Shown: positions 6,513 to 14,635, numbered from the stretch's first letter. The stretch: 22,757 nt of DNA from Verrucomicrobiota bacterium (GCA_003343565.1 QALA01000023.1:1-22757), one strand, 5' to 3'. The notes: a model not told the origin generated them from the letters alone. Numbers and translations are program-made.

Positions 6513-6576
6513 CAAGCAGTTCATAAAAAAAGTAATAGTAATAGCCGGTGAATACGTTTTGCATATTGAGGCGCAT
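6502..6576 (-). CDS. Tyr/Phe-rich leader peptide, 24 residues
   Basis: A short ORF from ATG 6576 (or ATG 6564) to TAA 6502-6504 encodes a peptide beginning MRLNMQNVFTG, followed by seven aromatic residues in a row, YYYYFFY, and ending ELLDVR. Such runs are the hallmark of attenuation leader peptides; the Escherichia coli pheA and pheST leaders have similar Phe runs. Here Tyr dominates, with five Tyr and two Phe codons in the run. It is followed by an antiterminator segment and a terminator, then the aldolase gene on the same strand. No Shine-Dalgarno sequence is visible, as for many genes here. It is too short for standard gene calling. Confidence 0.75.
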   Translation of the reverse strand: MRLNMQNVFTGYYYYFFYELLDVR

Positions 6577-7195
6577 TAAGTAGGTTTTTTTTGCAAGATC
6601 AAGCTTTTTTTTCAATCGTAAAAAATTTTTTTTAATAAAGGCCGGCCGTGCCGGATTGCTTTGGGCGATTGGCGGCGTTGCAAAATCCGGTTTGGCTGCG
6701 CGGCATTCAAACGGGGGGCGGGAACGACGGCGTCGCCGCGAGGCGGCGGCAAGTCCGTTTGTGCTTTTTAGAATTGCCGGAGTTATCCGTTTGAATCGGT
6801 ACGCGCTTGAATTGGCGCGCGAGCTTGAATTTGAGCGCGCGCTCTGCCGGGGCGTCTGTTCGAACCGGGGGGGCGCGCCGGCTTGTTTGAACGGCTTGTC
6901 GGCAGATTGTACTTTGCGGCCGATTGCGCGGTTGCCGTTTGGCGGGGACAGTGAAGGGTACGCGGCAGTCGTTGAGCGGGTGGAGTTTGTTCAGCAAGAG
7001 CCGCCTTGCACGATATACGCGATATGCGCGGTGTGTGTAATATGGTAATGTGCGCGATGTGCGCAGTCGCGCGAGCATTCTGCGCGGTGCGGATTATTTT
7101 ACAGGGAGCGCGTTGGACTGCGGATTGGATAGTCTTGCTTGATTCTACTTCCTCGGCATATGCGGAATTTATCGGGAAGGGCGGCGACGGATTTT

Positions 7196-7255
7196 GCGCC
7201 GGGTGATTGTAGGGCTGGTAATTGTGCGCCGGGTGATTGTGCGGAAAGGGACAGT
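7196..7255. repeat. 30-bp tandem repeat with a 15-bp identical core
   Basis: GCGCCGGGTGATTGT occurs at 7196-7210 and again at 7226-7240, a spacing of exactly 30. The second halves of the two units have diverged. Confidence 0.6.
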
Positions 7256-7281
7256 TTGCGGCATGCGTGCTCGAGCATGCG

Positions 7282-7335
7282 GACACCTTCTGCGGCTCGC
7301 GCTGAATTGACACCCTCTGCGGCTCGCGCCGAATT
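7282..7335. repeat. 27-bp tandem repeat, two copies, two mismatches
   Basis: Two adjacent 27-base units (7282-7308 and 7309-7335) share the core TCTGCGGCTCGCGC and differ only at two C/T positions. The period is a multiple of three, so the minus strand encodes NSARAAEGV twice, yet no gene is evident. Confidence 0.75.
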
Positions 7336-7505
7336 ACGGGCGGACGGACTGATTTTATGCGGGCGCGCCCATACAAAAGACGCCGCGTTAAAATGGAAGG
7401 GGTAGGTTTGCGTCCAAACGCGCCGCCGCATTCGCATGGGAGGGTAGATATATTCGCGGGGAGGCTGCCGGCCAAATGCCGCAGATGCGTGAAGAGGCGC
7501 GCGTC

Positions 7506-7542
7506 CTATAAAAAAGCGGCGCACTCCCAAAGAGAACGCCGC
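7506..7542 (-). terminator. Intrinsic terminator of carA
   Basis: On the minus strand GCGGCG (7542-7537) and CGCCGC (7521-7516) form the base of a hairpin with an inner CTC/GAG pairing, followed by TTTTTT (7515-7510). It begins 30 bases past the carA stop, so carA appears to be the last gene of its transcript and carB is not next to it. Confidence 0.8.
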
Positions 7543-7572
7543 ACACGCGCAAAGCCCGGTTCGCGTTTCGCG

Positions 7573-8727
7573 CTATTTGTAGGCGCGGATCATTTCGTAA
7601 AAGTCGGAAAAAAGGGCGTCTGCGTCGTTCGGTCCCGGAGCGGCTTCGGGGTGGTATTGAACGCTGAATACGGGAAAGTCTTTCAGGCGCAATCCCTCGA
7701 CCGTTCCGTCGTTGAGGTTTATCTCGGTGACTATCGCGCCGTTTTTTTCCACGGATTCCGCGTCCGCCGCAAAGCCGTGGTTTTGCGACGTTATCGAGAC
7801 CTTTCCGGTCTCAAGATTTTTTACCGGCTGATTTCCCCCCCTGTGCCCGAACTTCAGCTTGAACGTATGCGCGCCCAGCGCGTGCGCAACCACTTGATGC
7901 CCGAAACAAATCCCGAATGTCGGATACTTGCGCATGAGTTTTGCGACGGTCTCGTGCGCATAGGGCACCGCGGAGGGGTCGCCCGGCCCGTTGGAGAGAA
8001 ACAGCCCGTCGGGAGCGTATTTTTCTATAACGTCTGCGGGCGCGTCCGCGGGAAACACGCGCACGTCGAATCCGTGAAAGGAAAGTTTTTCGTATATGGA
8101 TTTCTTCGCCCCGAAATCGATTGCGGCGCATCTAAAGAGAGGCTTGCGGCGCTTCGAGGAGTATAAGGCGGTTCCGGGAATCGAAAACGGGGCGCAGGAT
8201 TCGTCCGTCGCGCGGAAGTCGAACGGCTCTTTGCAGGTCACTTCCTTTACGTAGTCCAGCCCTTCAAGCCCCGACCAGGCGCGCGCCCTTGCGACGGCCT
8301 CGTCGACGGAGATTCCCTCCGTGCTCAGGCAGGCCCTCATCGCGCCCGCGCTGCGGATTTTTTTTGCTATTGCGCGCGTGTCGACTCCGCTTATGGCCGG
8401 TATGCCCGCCGCAAGAAGATACTCTTGAAGCGGCGTTCTGCTGCGCCAACTGCTGGCTATCGGACTTAACTCGCGCACGACAAATCCGGCGGCCTTCACA
8501 CCGTCCGATTCGTCGTCGTCGGGATTCGTGCCGTAATTGCCTATTTCCACCGCCGTCATGGCCACTATTTGGCCGAAGTACGACGGATCAGTCAGTATCT
8601 CCTGATAACCGGTCATCGAGGTGTTGAACACGGCCTCTCCGACGACCGTTTTGGAGGCGCCCTCCGCGCGGCCCACAAAGGCGCTTCCGTCCTCCAACGC
8701 ATATACTGCCGTTTTCTCTGTACTCAT
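7573..8727 (-). CDS. carA: Carbamoyl-phosphate synthase small subunit (glutaminase)
   Basis: CarA hydrolyses glutamine and passes ammonia to CarB to make carbamoyl phosphate for arginine and pyrimidine synthesis. The N-terminal domain is intact (ALEDGSAFVG, FNTSMTGYQEILTDPSY, GVDTRAI). The class I glutamine amidotransferase domain has LSNGPGDP, the nucleophile Cys274 in GICFGHQ, the SQNHGFA block, and His359 and Glu361 in VQYHPEAAPGP. Length is 384 residues, normal for the family, so the enzyme should be active. ATG 8727 gives the expected N-terminus; no strong Shine-Dalgarno sequence is seen. The gene is alone, with a terminator directly after it, so carB must be elsewhere. Confidence 0.97.
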   Translation of the reverse strand: MSTEKTAVYALEDGSAFVGRAEGASKTVVGEAVFNTSMTGYQEILTDPSYFGQIVAMTAVEIGNYGTNPDDDESDGVKAAGFVVRELSPIASSWRSRTPLQEYLLAAGIPAISGVDTRAIAKKIRSAGAMRACLSTEGISVDEAVARARAWSGLEGLDYVKEVTCKEPFDFRATDESCAPFSIPGTALYSSKRRKPLFRCAAIDFGAKKSIYEKLSFHGFDVRVFPADAPADVIEKYAPDGLFLSNGPGDPSAVPYAHETVAKLMRKYPTFGICFGHQVVAHALGAHTFKLKFGHRGGNQPVKNLETGKVSITSQNHGFAADAESVEKNGAIVTEINLNDGTVEGLRLKDFPVFSVQYHPEAAPGPNDADALFSDFYEMIRAYK

Positions 8728-9443
8728 ATTTTCGCCCGACGATTACGGAGATTTTCGCGCTCTTTACAAGCTTATATTCCAAATAAAATCCCCGCGCGCG
8801 GGCGCGCCGGTACCGTTTGCATTTTTGCGAGGCGTGGGGAAGGTGTGGAAAAATTATCGAGGGGGCGAAGGTGCGTCGCCTTCGCGCGATATGAAATGGC
8901 GTAGAAAAATCATGGAGCAACGGGCAAAAATTGTGACGGGGGGGGAGGGAAGTTTCTTTGTGTTCGTCGCGTGGACGCGTCGCTTTGAGTGAACGCGTTA
9001 AGCGCGCGAATGATGCGGGGGGGGAAGAATGCGTTATTCTCAAAATCAAAAGGCTTGTTTCGGGGGGGCTGAATGGGCGAAAGGGGGCCTTCACGCACCA
9101 AAGGCAGTCTGGCAAAAATTGTGACGGTGTGGGCAGTAAATTTTAAAATTTTGTACGGAAACCGGGTTGGAAAAATTTTTTTGGGTGGGTGGACAACCGC
9201 CGTTTCCCAAATGGTTTGTTTTCGCGTCTCGCCTTTTTTTTAAGCCGCGGCGGGCCGGCGGAGTCTTTTGGGTTTTTTAGTCTGGGGGGAGGACGGCGCG
9301 TGCGAATATTCCTTTAAAACGATATTTTTTTGAAACTAATCCGGAGCTTTGCGGATTTGCCCTTTGCGCGCCGCAGTCTGCGGGCGCGAAGCCTTTTTGC
9401 GCGCGCTCTTTCGCAGTCTATGCGGGATTCGTCGGCGCAGGCG
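8728..9443. other. Gene-free stretch upstream of carA, G-tract rich
   Basis: About 700 bases without a supportable gene lie between carA and the lipoprotein gene, both on the minus strand. The stretch has many G runs of five to eight on the plus strand and a 17-bp direct repeat. The carA promoter must lie in it, but no convincing -35/-10 pair was found. A hairpin near 9364-9390 (GCGCGCCGCAG / TGCGGGCGCG) lies downstream of the lipoprotein gene but lacks a U-tract on that strand. Confidence 0.5.
8923..9127. repeat. 17-bp direct repeat 188 bases apart
   Basis: GGCAAAAATTGTGACGG is present identically at 8923-8939 and 9111-9127, in the same orientation. The sequences between and around the copies are G-rich and otherwise unrelated. 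No function is assigned. Confidence 0.6.
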
Positions 9444-10124
9444 TCATTTTTTCGGCTCGGCCTTTGCCTCGTCTCCCCAATTTATCTCGAACGGCCGCAG
9501 AACAAGCCGCCCCTCTTTTATCGCCGACATGACCGACTCCTGAGCCAAGGCCTTCTTGTCCGATTCGGAAGTCTTTGTATCCTCATACATTCTCCGGCCT
9601 TCGCGGTTGTTCCACAGGTCCATGCAGCGTCCACCCATCTTGTTTATGTAGCTTATCTCGTAGGCGTCGGTAAATTTCTTGGCGCGCTCCGAGCCTATTT
9701 TCTGCGAAAGGCGAAAACTGAAATAGGCGTGTCTGAAAGCGTCGGCCTCGTTGTCCACGGCCTCCACGCCGGGAAAGAGCTTTCCGGTCAGCGCCACGCT
9801 CTCGTCCCTGATTTCCGATGCGTAGAGCGCGCCGAACGGATCCTTTAGGCTGACGAGGTACAGCGAGTTCCCGGAGGGATCGAAATCGAGCTCCGTGTAT
9901 AGTTCCAGCAGGGTGGGCGAAGACGGAACCTTCCCCTCGATTTCCTTCGGAATGTCCATGTGAAGCTTGGAGGAGTCCACTCCCCGCAGGCGTTCGGCCT
10001 CCGCCCTTCCTTCGTCCAATTCTCTCGGCGATTCCGGAATGCCCGCGCAGCCCGACAATATTAACGCTCCCGACGCGCAGACAATCGGGACTATCGCCTT
10101 TAATTTCTCGCAAAACCAATTCAT
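9444..10124 (-). CDS. Lipoprotein with a DUF6973-like domain
   Basis: The product is a 226-residue putative lipoprotein. The signal segment ends in a lipobox LSGC with Cys26 as the lipid anchor. The C-terminal half has a pattern I associate with DUF6973-type proteins: NEADAFRHAYFSFRLSQKIG (His132), then AKKFTDAYE (Asp153, Glu156) and MDLWNNREGR (Asp169, Asn172, Asn173). The conserved His, Asp, Glu and Asn suggest a metal site or an active site, but no activity is known to me. ATG 10124 is preceded in frame by a TGA, so no longer start exists. It stands alone on the minus strand and diverges from the transporter gene. The family name is from memory and should be taken as tentative. Confidence 0.65.
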   Translation of the reverse strand: MNWFCEKLKAIVPIVCASGALILSGCAGIPESPRELDEGRAEAERLRGVDSSKLHMDIPKEIEGKVPSSPTLLELYTELDFDPSGNSLYLVSLKDPFGALYASEIRDESVALTGKLFPGVEAVDNEADAFRHAYFSFRLSQKIGSERAKKFTDAYEISYINKMGGRCMDLWNNREGRRMYEDTKTSESDKKALAQESVMSAIKEGRLVLRPFEINWGDEAKAEPKK

Positions 10125-10266
10125 ATCGAAACGTCAAATGCGCTCCTCCCGCAAGAGTCTTTCGGGCGGCGCGCGGAATGGGGTAAAACTTCGCCAAACG
10201 CCTCGCGCCCTAAAGGGGGAAGGGGGCGTATTCGGCGGACTGTCGCTTATAAATTAGACTTTTTCG

Positions 10267-10298
10267 CGCAAAATTCGTTCATTGCAAAATTTCATTTC
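10267..10298. repeat. Inverted repeat between divergent lipoprotein and transporter genes
   Basis: CGCAAAATT (10267-10275) and AATTTTGCG (10290-10298) are perfect nine-base inverted arms separated by 14 bases. It lies 108 bases before the transporter start and 142 bases before the lipoprotein start. The position would suit an operator, but the binding protein is unknown. Confidence 0.45.
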
Positions 10299-10406
10299 CA
10301 ATTTTGCGGCGCGAAAAAGAGTTCTTGCTTTTATTGCAAAAAATCGTACAGCTACTATTTATACACAAACATGTTCGCGCCGAAAAAAGGCGGCGAAAAC
10401 TTCTCT

Positions 10407-12074
10407 ATGGATTGGTTAAACAGCTTGTTTTTCGGGGAGGGAATCGCCCATTCTCTCTTGATTTTGGCATTGGTGATTGCAGTCGGGGTTTTTCTCGGAA
10501 AAATCAAAGTATTTGGGATAAGTTTCGGCATTACGTGGATACTTTTTCTGGGAATATTGGCAAGCCACTTTGGAATGGGCGTCGAAAGCCGCCTCTTGGA
10601 GTTCGCAAGGGAGTTCGGGCTTGTCCTGTTCGTCTATTCGATAGGCTTGCAGGTGGGGCCGAGCTTCTTTTCGTCGTTCAAGAAAACGGGGCTGAAGATG
10701 AACGCCATAGCAATGTGCGCGGTTTTTGCCGGCATTGCGGTGGCGCTCGCCATATCGTATGCGCGAGACGTTCCGATGCAGACGATGGTCGGCATACTCT
10801 CCGGCGCGGTGACAAACACTCCGGGATTGGGCGCGGCGCAGCAGACCTTCTCCGACATCAGGGGGACGGGCGACTCCTCGATTGCGCTGGGCTATGCCGT
10901 GGCTTATCCCATGGGCGTGGTGGGGTTGATTTTGTCCATGATTATTATAAAGGCGGCATTCCGCATATCTCTCGAAAGGGAGCGGAAGGCTGTCAGCGGC
11001 GCCGAAGACACGAAATCCGGAGCCTCGCGCATATCGATAAGGGTGAAGAATCCGGCCGTTTTCGGAATGAGGATTGAGGACATCGCAGCGCTCTCCGGCA
11101 GGCATTTTGTCATATCGAGGGTGTCGAAGTCGGCGGAGTCCGGAAAAATCCTCATAGCCTCCGGCGACACGGTTCTCGATGCGGACGACTCTATTTTGGT
11201 CGTGGCCGAAAACAGGGACGCTGATTTTGTGACCGCATTTTTGGGCGAGCGCATCGAGATGGAGTGGCAGAAGCTCGACACCGGCTTAGAGGCGCGCAGA
11301 ATAATGATTACGAATCCGAAGGTCAACGGGCACACTCTGGGGAAACTCGGATTGTTCGGCGGATTTTCCTTCAACATCACGAGGGTGAACCGCGCCGGCA
11401 TAGACCTCGTGGCCCATTCCGACCTCGCGCTGCAAATGGGCGACCGCGTGACGATAGTGGGAACTTCGACGGCGATAGAGAACGCCGAAAAGCTTTTGGG
11501 CAACTCGATGATGAAGCTGCGCCAGCCGAATTTGTTTCCGATTTTTCTCGGAATATTTCTTGGAGTGCTTGCGGGAAGCATTCCGTTCAGCATTCCGGGG
11601 ATACCCCAATCGGTGAGGCTGGGGCTTGCGGGAGGGCCGCTGGTGGTGTCGATTTTGCTCGGCCGCTTCGGCCCGCGCTTCAAGCTGGTGACGTACACTA
11701 CGGTGAGCGCGAATCTCATGGTGCGCGAGATAGGAATTGCGCTCTTCCTGGCGGCGGTCGGGCTTGGAGCGGGGCCCAATTTCGTAAAGACCATTGTGGA
11801 GGGCGACGGCTTGATGTGGGTGCTGTACGGAGTCGCAATTACTATGCTTCCGATGCTCGTCGTCGGCGCCTGCGCAAGAATATTCGCAAAGACGGACTAC
11901 TTCACCCTGATTGGCATCATGGCCGGCAGCTCCACGAATCCTCCGGCGCTGGCCTACGCGAACGCGACCGCTGCAAACGACAGGCCGGCCGTGGCCTACG
12001 CCACCGTCTATCCGCTGACGATGTTCATGCGCGTCTTGACGGCGCAGTTGCTCATAATACTTTTTGCCGCTTAG
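10407..12074 (+). CDS. Aspartate:alanine exchanger (AAE) family transporter, YidE/AspT-like
   Basis: The protein is an inner-membrane transporter of the AAE family. It has the expected plan: an N-terminal membrane half (about 1-180), a cytoplasmic middle with two TrkA-C/RCK_C-type domains (about 200-365), and a second membrane half repeating the first. The paired family motifs GAVTNTPGLGAAQ and GSSTNPPALAYA occur in equivalent places in the two halves, and both halves have the GLGAGP / GLQVGP type loop. Length from ATG 10407 is 555 residues. ATG 10371 is in frame, but the family-typical N-terminus starts at MDWLNSLFFGEG. A possible promoter (TTGCAA 10334-10339, TATTTA 10356-10361) would also leave too little leader for the upstream ATG. 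AspT exchanges aspartate for alanine; the substrate of this member is unknown. Confidence 0.9.
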   Translation: MDWLNSLFFGEGIAHSLLILALVIAVGVFLGKIKVFGISFGITWILFLGILASHFGMGVESRLLEFAREFGLVLFVYSIGLQVGPSFFSSFKKTGLKMNAIAMCAVFAGIAVALAISYARDVPMQTMVGILSGAVTNTPGLGAAQQTFSDIRGTGDSSIALGYAVAYPMGVVGLILSMIIIKAAFRISLERERKAVSGAEDTKSGASRISIRVKNPAVFGMRIEDIAALSGRHFVISRVSKSAESGKILIASGDTVLDADDSILVVAENRDADFVTAFLGERIEMEWQKLDTGLEARRIMITNPKVNGHTLGKLGLFGGFSFNITRVNRAGIDLVAHSDLALQMGDRVTIVGTSTAIENAEKLLGNSMMKLRQPNLFPIFLGIFLGVLAGSIPFSIPGIPQSVRLGLAGGPLVVSILLGRFGPRFKLVTYTTVSANLMVREIGIALFLAAVGLGAGPNFVKTIVEGDGLMWVLYGVAITMLPMLVVGACARIFAKTDYFTLIGIMAGSSTNPPALAYANATAANDRPAVAYATVYPLTMFMRVLTAQLLIILFAA

Positions 12075-12405
12075 GCCGCGCCTTTGAAGGCGGCGGCATG
12101 ACGGCGCAAAAATTATGCGCGCGGGTACTGGAAATGTTTCCGCGCGTTTCTACTCGCGCGTTCGGGAGGGCGTCGCGGTTTTTCTGTATTTTTGAGTTTT
12201 CGCGCTTTGAAATTTCTGTTCCTTGCGCCGCGTTTTTTTTCGCGCGGGCAAGTCTTTGAAATGCCGGCTTTTTCAAGGCGCCTCCATTGTCGGAAAAACG
12301 CCGAATTACTGAATTGGCGCGCCTTCGGCTTTCGCTTTTCGGCGCGCCGCATCGGGCGCGCGTTTCCGTCCGTTTCCGCCCGCGGGGCTGGCCGTTTTTC
12401 TGGAT

Positions 12406-12420
12406 ATCCAAAATTTGGAT
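12406..12420. promoter_or_regulatory. Operator-like palindrome upstream of the hydrolase gene
   Basis: ATCCAAA-A-TTTGGAT is a perfect seven-base inverted repeat with a single central base, 82 bases before the hydrolase start. Such compact palindromes are typical of repressor sites for catabolic genes. No regulator gene lies nearby, so the match to any family is open. Confidence 0.45.
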
Positions 12421-12492
12421 TAATGTCCGATAAAACGTTTTACATTTTTCTTGATTGCCGTAAAATTTTCGTCCGAAAACAAATTCAACAAC

Positions 12493-12497
12493 GGAGG
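12493..12497 (+). promoter_or_regulatory. Strong ribosome binding site of the hydrolase gene
   Basis: GGAGG is followed by ATGATG. With spacing of four bases to ATG 12502 and one base to ATG 12499, it supports ATG 12502 as the start. Such a perfect site is rare in this window. Confidence 0.8.
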
Positions 12498-12501
12498 AAT
12501 G

Positions 12502-14577
12502 ATGAAGGGATTGGTTTTGTGTATGGCGGCGCTCGCGCTGCATGCGGCCGCGGCGGACGACATAGTTATATTCGACGCGCAGAAGGGTGTCGGGCGGTTT
12601 GAATCCAAAGGCGCAAAAATGACGGAGGACGGCCTGCTGGCAAAGGGATACGGCGCGCCGCTGGACTTTTTGGGCGAGTGGGATCTCTCGGAGAATCTCG
12701 ACTTTGAGTTTGAAATCAAGAGCAAGAGCGCGGACAAGTCCGACAAATCCCTAATACTGGTCAAAATTTTTTCGGAACTGCCCAAAGGCAAACTTAGGTG
12801 GGACGGGATAAATCCGTTCAGGGGAATCGCCGCGCCCAAGGGGGAATTCGGGGTCTGCGAACTGGCCTATCCGAAGGCTCCGCCAAAGGACATTTGGGAG
12901 AGGCTCATGCCGAAAAGCGGAAAGCTGAAAATGCGCGCCACCCCGTTTTCCTATGGCGACAGAGACGTCCCTACGATGGACTACGGAAAAATAACCCGCC
13001 TCAGAATGCATACGTGGGGGCCGCCGTTCTATATTAAAAGGGTTGTCGCAAAAAGTTCCAAAACCCGCAAGGAGGCCGCCTGCTACTCGATGACCGCCGA
13101 AGAGTTCTTTCCGTTCATTGACAAATACGGCCAGTACAAATTCGCCGACTGGCCGGGAAAAATACGTTCCGACGGAGATTTGAAGCGCGCCGAGGAAAGC
13201 GAAGCCGCGGACTTGGCCGCGTATCCGGAAGCTCCCGACAGGGACAAGTTCGGCGGCTGGCTGAAAGGCCCCAAACAGGAGGCTACGGGGCACTTCTACG
13301 TCAAAAAAATCGACGGCAAGTGGTGGCTGGTGGACCCAGAGGGCAATCTGTTCTGGTCGCACGGGGCGGTCAGGGTCACGCCGTCGTGCGCGATAACTCC
13401 GCTGGACGGCAGGGAGCACTACTTTGAAGCCCTGCCGAAAGAGGGCGACAAACTGGCCCTGTTCTACACGACGAAGGACGAATTGCTGGCTCCGTATTAT
13501 GTCGGGGTAAAGAGGACGTACGATTTTTCCGCGGCGAATCTCTATCGCAAATACGGGGACCAATGGCGCCAAAAGTACGCCGAAAAGGCGCACGCGCGCT
13601 TGAAAAGTTGGGGAATGAACACCATCGCCAACAGCTCGGACTCCTCCATCTTCATGATGCGCAAGACGCCGTATATCGACAGATTTGAAATTAAGTCGCC
13701 CTTCTTCAGGGGAGAATTCGGCTATTGGTGGCCGTTTCGCGACCCCTTCAACCCCAAGTTTGCCGAAAACGTCAGAAAGAATCTGCTCGACAGAAAAGAG
13801 CAGCTGGACGACCCGTGGTGCATCGGCTTCTTTGTGGACAACGAAATCCATTGGGGCACGCCGACAACGCTTGCGCGCAACGTGCTGATATCCGATCCGT
13901 CCACCTCGGCAAAGAAAGTTTTTGCCGGCGACCTGAAGGCCAAATACGGAACCGTGGAGGCGCTCAACAAGGCGTGGAAATCGGACTACAAGGATTGGGA
14001 CGGCATCATTTCCGCCAGGGAAGCGCCCGACGGCGCGCTTGAGGAGGATTTGCGCGCATTCTCCGCGAAGATAACGGAGGAGTATTTCAAACAGGTCAGC
14101 TCCGCGATAAGGGAACTTGCGCCCAACAAGCTCTACATGGGCTGCCGCTTTGCCGGAAGCGCAAACGAACAGGTCATGAGAATAGGCGCAAAGTACTGCG
14201 ACGCAATCAGCATAAACCGGTACGCGTTTTCGATTGAAAAACTCAAGCTTCCCAGCGGCATAGACAAGCCGATTATGATAGGGGAGTTCCACTTCGGCGC
14301 GCTCGACCGCGGACCGTTTCACTGCGGATTGAAATATACTCCCAATCAAAAGGCCCGCGCGCAGGCCTATTACGATTATGTGGAGTCGGCATTGAAAAAT
14401 CCCAGCGTGATAGGCACGCACTGGCACCAGTTCTCCGATCAGGCGGCGACGGGCAGGTTCGACGGGGAGAATTTTCAAGTCGGCTTCACCGACGTGTGCG
14501 ACGTTCCGTACCGCGAGACTGTGGATAAAATTCGGGAAATCGGATACGGAATGTACGGCATTCGGGCGAACAACTAA
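12502..14577 (+). CDS. Secreted GH50-like glycoside hydrolase (putative beta-agarase)
   Basis: The product has 691 residues with an N-terminal signal peptide (MKGLVLCMAALALHAAAA), so it acts outside the cytoplasm. A beta-sandwich-like N-terminal part (about 20-230) precedes a clan GH-A-type TIM barrel. The likely acid/base is Glu448 in FFVDNEIHWG and the likely nucleophile Glu595 in MIGEFHFGALDRG; the spacing fits the two catalytic Glu of clan A. The blocks KWWLVDPEGNLFWSHGAVRVTP, LKSWGMNTIANSSD and SVIGTHWHQFSDQAATGRFDGENFQVGF resemble GH50 agarases as I remember them. GH50 enzymes release neoagaro-oligosaccharides from agarose, but this member could act on another galactan. It stands alone between a palindromic operator candidate and a strong terminator, with no transporter or sulfatase next to it. 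Assignment to GH-A is firm; GH50 is likely. Confidence 0.8.
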   Translation: MKGLVLCMAALALHAAAADDIVIFDAQKGVGRFESKGAKMTEDGLLAKGYGAPLDFLGEWDLSENLDFEFEIKSKSADKSDKSLILVKIFSELPKGKLRWDGINPFRGIAAPKGEFGVCELAYPKAPPKDIWERLMPKSGKLKMRATPFSYGDRDVPTMDYGKITRLRMHTWGPPFYIKRVVAKSSKTRKEAACYSMTAEEFFPFIDKYGQYKFADWPGKIRSDGDLKRAEESEAADLAAYPEAPDRDKFGGWLKGPKQEATGHFYVKKIDGKWWLVDPEGNLFWSHGAVRVTPSCAITPLDGREHYFEALPKEGDKLALFYTTKDELLAPYYVGVKRTYDFSAANLYRKYGDQWRQKYAEKAHARLKSWGMNTIANSSDSSIFMMRKTPYIDRFEIKSPFFRGEFGYWWPFRDPFNPKFAENVRKNLLDRKEQLDDPWCIGFFVDNEIHWGTPTTLARNVLISDPSTSAKKVFAGDLKAKYGTVEALNKAWKSDYKDWDGIISAREAPDGALEEDLRAFSAKITEEYFKQVSSAIRELAPNKLYMGCRFAGSANEQVMRIGAKYCDAISINRYAFSIEKLKLPSGIDKPIMIGEFHFGALDRGPFHCGLKYTPNQKARAQAYYDYVESALKNPSVIGTHWHQFSDQAATGRFDGENFQVGFTDVCDVPYRETVDKIREIGYGMYGIRANN

Positions 14578-14605
14578 TCTTTCAAACGTAGGGAATCGAA
14601 GCGAA

Positions 14606-14635
14606 GGGCGCGCATAAAATGCGCGTCCTTTTTTT
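14606..14635 (+). terminator. Intrinsic terminator of the hydrolase gene
   Basis: GGGCGCGCAT (14606-14615) and ATGCGCGTCC (14619-14628) form a ten-base stem with one G-U pair and a three-base loop, followed by seven T (14629-14635). It is 28 bases past the stop. Confidence 0.9.

Larger units (their letters stand above)
6640..7505. other. Gene-free stretch with tandem repeats
   Basis: About 870 bases between the leader ORF and the carA terminator hold no gene I can support. Open frames exist on both strands, the longest about 230 codons on the minus strand, but they are rich in Arg, Pro and Ala, have no recognisable domain, and appear to be by-products of GC-rich sequence. Two short tandem repeats are present (7196-7255 and 7282-7335). 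No RNA gene was recognised. Confidence 0.5.
12075..12501. other. Gap between transporter and glycoside hydrolase genes
   Basis: No gene is supported here. The stretch contains a near-perfect palindrome (12406-12420) and the upstream region of the hydrolase gene. No clear terminator for the transporter was found: the hairpin just after its stop is imperfect and lacks a T-tract. Confidence 0.5.

Noticed and set aside
7196..7335. Possible CRISPR array
   Set aside because: The repeats are adjacent tandem copies with no spacers of regular length, only two copies each, and no cas genes are in the window.
6783..7475. 230-codon open frame on the minus strand
   Set aside because: It lies in a gap with no competing gene, but the product is low in complexity (Pro, Arg, Ala), has no domain or ribosome site, and crosses the tandem repeats. 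I cannot support it.
9364..9390. GC-rich hairpin downstream of the lipoprotein gene
   Set aside because: The stem is good, but on the lipoprotein strand it is followed by A and G rather than a U-tract, so it was not called as a terminator.
11264..12259. 331-codon open frame on the plus strand
   Set aside because: It is an out-of-frame shadow of the AAE transporter gene, rich in Arg, Gly and His, without motifs.
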